Of a DNA stretch of 64,000 bases, positions 60,332-64,000 are shown in pieces. Under the pieces are notes generated by a model. It was not told where the DNA came from. It did not search any database and saw only the letters and a program-made list of their open reading frames with translations. Source of the DNA: Saccharothrix espanaensis DSM 44229. GTDB taxonomy: Bacteria > Actinomycetota > Actinomycetes > Mycobacteriales > Pseudonocardiaceae. A program made the translations under genes and the position numbers. The stretch covers positions 4,154,001 through 4,218,000 of the forward strand of contig NC_019673.1 in NCBI RefSeq assembly GCF_000328705.1, written 5' to 3'. Every line of letters starts with the position of its first letter. The stretch's first letter is position 1.

Positions 60332-60976
60332 CTATGCCGGGCGACGTGCGAAAACGGCCGCGCCCGGGGTCGGCTCGTCCGGGTCGAACAGCACGTAAGC
60401 CTCGATGGCGAACCCGGCCGCGCGCAGCCGCTCGGCGACCTGCTCAGGGGTGCGGCGGTGCACGTGGACCTTCATCGGGTGGCCGCCGTAGCCCTCGGTC
60501 TTGAGGGTCGAGCGGTCGCCGACGTGGAAGCCGACCATCAGCGGCGCGCCGGGGCGCAGCACCCGGCGGAAGTGCTTGAGGACGGTGGGCAGGGCCTCGT
60601 CCGGGATGTGGATCAGCGACCAGAACGCGAGCAGGCCCGCCACCGACGCGTCGGCGAGGTCGAGGTCGGTCATGGAGCCGACCTCGAACCGGAGGTCGGG
60701 GTGTTCGCGCCGGGCGTTGTCGATCATCGCGGGGGACAGGTCGATCCCGAACGCGTCGACGCCCAGCCCGGCGAGGTGCGCGGTCACGTGCCCAGGGCCG
60801 CACCCCACGTCCGCGACGGGCCCGCCACCGGCCGCCCGTACCAGGTCGGCGAACATCGCCAGCACCCCGATCAGGTAGGGCTTGGTGGGCAGGGTGTCCC
60901 GCAGGAGGTCGGTGTAGCTGTCCGCCACGGTGTCGTAGGAGGTCCGGGTGTCCGCGAGCCAGTCGTCCGGTTGCAT
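60332..60976 (-). CDS. Class I SAM-dependent methyltransferase
   Basis: A 214-aa methyltransferase: SAM motif I VADVGCGPGHVTAHLAGLG, motif II GIDLSPAMIDNARREHP, and LLAFWSLIHIPDEALP. Acceptor unknown; the short C-terminal region suggests a small-molecule substrate. ATG 60976 gives MQPDDWLADTRTSYDTVADS, the normal N-terminus of this group. No operon partners. Confidence 0.92.
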   Translation of the reverse strand: MQPDDWLADTRTSYDTVADSYTDLLRDTLPTKPYLIGVLAMFADLVRAAGGGPVADVGCGPGHVTAHLAGLGVDAFGIDLSPAMIDNARREHPDLRFEVGSMTDLDLADASVAGLLAFWSLIHIPDEALPTVLKHFRRVLRPGAPLMVGFHVGDRSTLKTEGYGGHPMKVHVHRRTPEQVAERLRAAGFAIEAYVLFDPDEPTPGAAVFARRPA

Positions 60977-61071
60977 GGCACGAGAGGGTATCCACGGCCG
61001 CGTGGCGCGGCGTTCGGAGGAGGACCCCGGCCGGGTCACGGGGTCGGGTGCCGTCCGGTGGAACTGCTCGA

Positions 61072-61370
61072 TCAGTTGATCGACGCGCCGACCTGTTCGT
61101 GGCCGACGATCCGCACGAGCACACCCAGGCTGTCGTCCGGGTTGAGGACGCGGCAGCGTCGCAGTGACAGGCACCCGCAGCCGATGCACCCGGTCAGGCC
61201 ACGCTCCACCCGCTCGACCTCCCGCCGCCGGTCGTCGAGGTGGTCGCGTCACCGCTCGGCGATGCGGGTCCAGTCGCTCGTGCCCGGCATCCGGTCGCCG
61301 GGCAGGCCGGCGAACACCTCGGCGACCTCGGCCAGCGGGATGCCAGCAGGTCGGTCGGGGTCTGGGTCAT
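61072..61370 (-). pseudogene. Truncated SoxR (redox-sensing MerR-family) regulator
   Basis: ATG 61370 begins MTQTPTDLL, then, one frame off, GIPLAEVAEVFAGLPGDRMP and TSDWTRIAER, where a TGA replaces the expected Trp codon, and finally RDHLDDRRREVERVERGLTG with the iron-sulfur motif CIGCGCLSLRRC, ending at 61072. The N-terminal helix-turn-helix (about 60 residues) is deleted. The order and the CxxCxC-x5-C motif identify SoxR. A regulator without its DNA-binding domain cannot function. Confidence 0.85.
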
Positions 61371-61382
61371 GAGCGCTCGTTT

Positions 61383-61404
61383 GACTTCAACAGAACTTGA
61401 AGTC
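61383..61404. promoter_or_regulatory. SoxR-box-like operator
   Basis: GACTTCAA (61383-61390) and TTGAAGTC (61397-61404) form a perfect 8-bp dyad with 6-bp centre, 13 bp upstream of the broken soxR start, in a strikingly A/T-rich patch. Position and form match an autoregulatory/divergent SoxR promoter operator. Confidence 0.65.
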
Positions 61405-61977
61405 CAAGCATAACCCGCTGTGACCTGCCTCCGAACGGCCCAATGATCACGCTGAAACCGCAGGTCAACGCCCCGGCGGCTGGCGAAGGCACCGGGGATC
61501 CGGGTGCTCGGGGCTCGGGGCGCGGCGAGGGCCTACCGCACCGGCTTCCTGGTGTTGGCCGCCGGACCGGGCTCCGCGATGTGGGCGTCGGCACGCTGGT
61601 CGCTCGTGCTGCTGACGCTCGCCGCGAGCGCGGGCAGCCTGAGCTCCACCGTCCCGCCGGGCGGTCCGACGGTGGTCCCGCTGGACCCGGGCACGCTGCT
61701 GCTCGGCACGGCCTGTCGGTCGGCTGGGTCGTCGCGCGGCTGTGCAGCGACGGCGTTCGCGACCCACGACCAGCGCGCCGGCGGGGGACGTCGGTTGGGT
61801 GACGCGGTAAAACGTGAGAGTGTGGGGTCACACGGCCCGACTCCGGGCTGTTCGCCCACGGTTTCGCAGAATCCGGCCCGCTGAAGATCCGGGCCCGGCA
61901 GTGGACGCCATTCCGTCGTTCCCGGTGCCATCCGCACTGCACGGTCCACGCTGCGCTCCGCCGACCCCGCCGCACCG
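61405..61977. other. Region divergent from soxR remnant, probable gene debris
   Basis: 573 bp without an intact gene. On the plus strand from about 61500 a hydrophobic stretch (RTGFLVLAAGPGSAMWASAR, SLVLLTLAASAGSLSS) suggests the remains of a membrane protein, plausibly the SoxR-controlled exporter, but the frame degenerates after ~60 codons. The start region of the ATP-grasp gene is at the right end. Confidence 0.4.
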
Positions 61978-63216
61978 GTGGGGCGTGGCGGACTCACCTC
62001 ACGGGGGAACCCCATCAGCCTGCCCACGCTCGTGCCGCCGACCATCGGCGCACCACGCACGCTCGCCGACGTGTACGGCCCCGACGTCGCCGTCGCCGCC
62101 CGGCCCGCGCTGGAGGCCGAGGTGCCCGACAGCAGGCACCGCACCACCCGCGACTCGCTGTCCGCCCGGCCGATCGCCGTCGCCGGGGACACCACGCTGA
62201 TCTGCAGCACCGGCGGCACCGACCCGGTCCTGCTGGCGCACCTGCGCGACGGCGGCCTGCCGGTGGGCACCGACCTGCGCGAGTTCCGCAGCGAGGCCGA
62301 GTTCGCGGCCCGGGTGGCCGAGACGATGAGCGACGGCCTGCGGATCTCGATGGAGTACCCGCAGCCGACGTCGCTGTGCCCGGACGTGCGCGCGGTCAAG
62401 ACCGCCCAGCTCGTCGGCTACCTCAACAACAAGGCGAGCATCTCCACGCTGGTCGACCCGCGCTTCCAGGCCCGGCGCAGCGTCGTGCCGCGCGGCGACC
62501 TGGTCGACGCGGCCCCGTCGGAGAAGTCCTGGGTGCTCAAGGCCGCCACCAACGACGCGCACGGCGCGAGCCTCGACGTCTACCTGCACGAGGCGGGCGA
62601 GCCGATCGTGCTGCCCGCGTTCACCGAGGTGCTCGGCGAGTTCGTGGTCGAGGAGTACCTGCGGCTGCTGCGCAACTGGGGCATCCAGCTCTACGTCGGC
62701 GCGGACGGGGTGGCCCGGCTGCTCGCCGTCACCGAGCAGCGCGTCGACGAGATCGGCGTCTACGTCGGCGGTCGGTTCGGGATGGTCGCCGCGCCGCCGC
62801 CGGAGCTGCTCGCCGAGTGCCTGGCCACCACCCAGCGCGCGGCCGACGTCGGCTACCGCGGCCTGTGCAGCCTGGACTGCGCCCAGACCGGCGACGGCCG
62901 GCTCGTCCTGCTGGACCTGAACTTCCGGATCACCGGCGGGTCGATCCCGTTGCTGGCGCTGGAATCGGTCCGCCCGGACGCGCTGGACGGGCCCGCCGAG
63001 TCGCTCAAGCTGACCGTCGCCGCGCCGATGGCCGACCTGCTGGCCGACCTGCGCCCGGCGCTGGCGGCGGGCGGCCTGCTGATCACCTCCGGCCACGACA
63101 CCACCCGCACCGACAGCCCGGTCCGGCAGAGCACGCTCCAGCTCCTGGTCTACGGCGACGACCCGGACGAGGTGACCGCGCGCCGTGCCGCACTGGAGGC
63201 GACGGCAGGCCACTGA
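61978..63216 (+). CDS. ATP-grasp family protein
   Basis: A protein of up to 412 aa with an ATP-grasp-like C-terminal half: SWVLKAATNDAHGASLDVYL, EFVVEEYLRLLRNWGIQLYV, a glutamate/asparagine metal site in LVLLDLNFRITGGSIPLL and a preceding CSLDCAQTGDGR. The N-terminal half (TLICSTGGTDPVLLAHLRDG...) resembles a preATP-grasp domain. Such proteins ligate carboxylates to amines, for example in peptide natural products. The start is unclear: GTG 61978 has no ribosome site, while GGGGGAA at about 62003 precedes only an ATC codon. Confidence 0.75.
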   Translation: MGRGGLTSRGNPISLPTLVPPTIGAPRTLADVYGPDVAVAARPALEAEVPDSRHRTTRDSLSARPIAVAGDTTLICSTGGTDPVLLAHLRDGGLPVGTDLREFRSEAEFAARVAETMSDGLRISMEYPQPTSLCPDVRAVKTAQLVGYLNNKASISTLVDPRFQARRSVVPRGDLVDAAPSEKSWVLKAATNDAHGASLDVYLHEAGEPIVLPAFTEVLGEFVVEEYLRLLRNWGIQLYVGADGVARLLAVTEQRVDEIGVYVGGRFGMVAAPPPELLAECLATTQRAADVGYRGLCSLDCAQTGDGRLVLLDLNFRITGGSIPLLALESVRPDALDGPAESLKLTVAAPMADLLADLRPALAAGGLLITSGHDTTRTDSPVRQSTLQLLVYGDDPDEVTARRAALEATAGH

Positions 63217-63288
63217 CCCACCGACAGGGCCGCGTGCGGCTGCCCACGCGACGAATCGCGCGGGCAGCCGTTCTCCGCGTGGGTCGGA

Positions 63289-63699
63289 TCAGCCGGTGCG
63301 CACGACGGCGTCCTTGTACGGGCGGCAGCTGTAGTACGGCAGCGGCGGCTTCTTCCACATCATCAGGCTGCACGTCCGCCACTGGAGCGGGTACTCCGTC
63401 GTGCCCAGCGGTGCGACGGAGAACGACATCGTGTCGCCGCACTTGCCCCTGACGCGGTCGGACTTCGTGCCCCACTTGTACTCGACGTACCAGGCGGGCG
63501 GGCACTTCGACACGGTGATCACGAACGAGTTCGGGCCGTGCTCGGGAGCTTCGTCGCCGGGGTGGTAGCGGACCTCGACGCTCGCCGCGCCCGGGTCGGG
63601 CGGGGCCGTCGCGGCGGTGGCCGGGGTGGCGGTGACCGTCGTGGCGAGCAGGGCCGCGAGGCCGGCGAACGCCGCGAGCGTCGATCGACTGGGTAACAC
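63289..63699 (-). CDS. Small secreted cysteine-containing protein
   Basis: A 136-aa exported protein. Signal peptide STLAAFAGLAALLATTVTA ends near TPATAA; the mature ~105 residues contain four cysteines (VSKCPPAW, RGKCGDTM, WRTCSLM, YYSCRPYK) likely in two disulfides, and are rich in Tyr, Trp, Lys and Pro. No family recognised. AAGGAGAATCCTG before GTG 63699 is nearly the same as the leader of the papain-like protease gene at 58236. Function unknown; inhibitors and small binding proteins have this appearance. Confidence 0.8.
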   Translation of the reverse strand: MLPSRSTLAAFAGLAALLATTVTATPATAATAPPDPGAASVEVRYHPGDEAPEHGPNSFVITVSKCPPAWYVEYKWGTKSDRVRGKCGDTMSFSVAPLGTTEYPLQWRTCSLMMWKKPPLPYYSCRPYKDAVVRTG

Positions 63700-63864
63700 C
63701 AGGATTCTCCTTGCGGGGAGTCGGGTTGCCGACCTCCGAGTGCCCGGTCCGCGTCGCCGTCACACCTGTGCGGACGCCCTGCGGCCTCCGGCCGGCAGAA
63801 GGCCGTGACGCGGGCCGGTTGCTGCGCCCGAGGTCGGACAAGGGCGTCGCGGTCCGTCGCGCGA

Positions 63865-64000
63865 TCAATCGCCTGGACGAGGCCCGGATCCGGTGATCCG
63901 CTCGATCAACTCGTCGCGGTAGGCCTGGGCGTCCCGCAGTTCCGGTTCGGAGCCGTCGGTCTGCTTGAGCGCCCCTTCGAGGATCTTCAACGCCTGCCGC
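63865..64000 (-). CDS. C-terminal end of an unidentified gene
   Basis: The right edge holds the last ~44 codons of a minus-strand gene: RQALKILEGALKQTDGSEPE, then LRDAQAYRDELIERITG, stopping with TGA at 63865-63867. The helical, charged sequence and G/C-ending codons support coding. Too short to assign; a TPR or helical-bundle C-terminus is plausible. Confidence 0.6.
   Translation of the reverse strand, partial: RQALKILEGALKQTDGSEPELRDAQAYRDELIERITGSGPRPGD

Noticed and set aside
1..64000. tRNA or rRNA genes
   Set aside because: No cloverleaf with GGTTCGA-like T arm or rRNA core sequence was noticed; a tRNAscan/Infernal run would be decisive.

Overview
The window is about 72-75% GC with strongly G/C-ending codons, frequent GTG/TTG starts, many Sec-exported hydrolases, large STAND-type regulators and several cytochrome P450s. 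This points to a filamentous actinomycete, most likely of the Pseudonocardiaceae (Saccharothrix, Actinosynnema or Lentzea type). The genus is inferred from gene style, not proven. No rRNA, tRNA, CRISPR array, intact transposase or replication origin was seen. Many genes overlap their neighbour by 1-8 nt, which marks operons clearly.

Layout. 1-10.3 kb: start of a CBM2 secreted enzyme; a divergent EamA exporter/MarR pair sharing a double operator; a Ser/Thr kinase-STAND-WD40 giant with an FHA-like partner; a small membrane protein; and a two-gene trypsin-like protease operon. 10.4-18.7 kb: ECF41 sigma factor divergent from an old-yellow-enzyme relative, LysR/EamA pair, a decayed nucleoside-type ABC transporter, a LysM protein, NmrA/HxlR pair and a sirtuin. 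18.6-23.9 kb: a five-gene, fully overlapping operon encoding an OleA-like ketosynthase, a GT2 glycosyltransferase, a P450, an OleC-like ligase and an OleD-like reductase, with no OleB. This gene content predicts a beta-lactone product that could be hydroxylated and glycosylated. 24.1-28.9 kb: two more P450 operons (ferredoxin, ferredoxin reductase, P450; and P450, TetR) that share a 17-bp operator-like site. Ten perfect 15-bp repeats with a good Shine-Dalgarno encode a (VAPGA)n peptide just before the ferredoxin. 29-31 kb: a 668-aa protein with a C-terminal HEPN-type Arg...His motif.

31-42.4 kb: a four-copy DUF4082 secreted protein, a serine hydrolase/FAD oxidoreductase pair, nitrilase, isochorismatase-like hydrolase, carboxylesterase, and a chimeric scar of a STAND regulator fused to the 3' half of an OppF-type ATPase. 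42.8-56 kb: a membrane receptor-like fusion with a periplasmic-binding-protein domain, subtilisin, lipoprotein, HExxH metalloprotease, and two paralogous XRE-NB-ARC-TPR regulators. 56-64 kb: a frameshifted serine hydrolase, papain-like (C39-like) protease, second carboxylesterase, methyltransferase, broken SoxR with an intact SoxR-like operator, an ATP-grasp protein, a small secreted cysteine-containing protein, and the end of an unidentified gene.

The strongest candidate for a new system is the 18.6-28.9 kb segment. It joins Ole-type beta-lactone chemistry, glycosyl transfer and three P450s, one of which comes with its own electron-transfer chain, next to an apparently co-regulated TetR circuit. 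That the neighbouring operons act in one pathway is inference.
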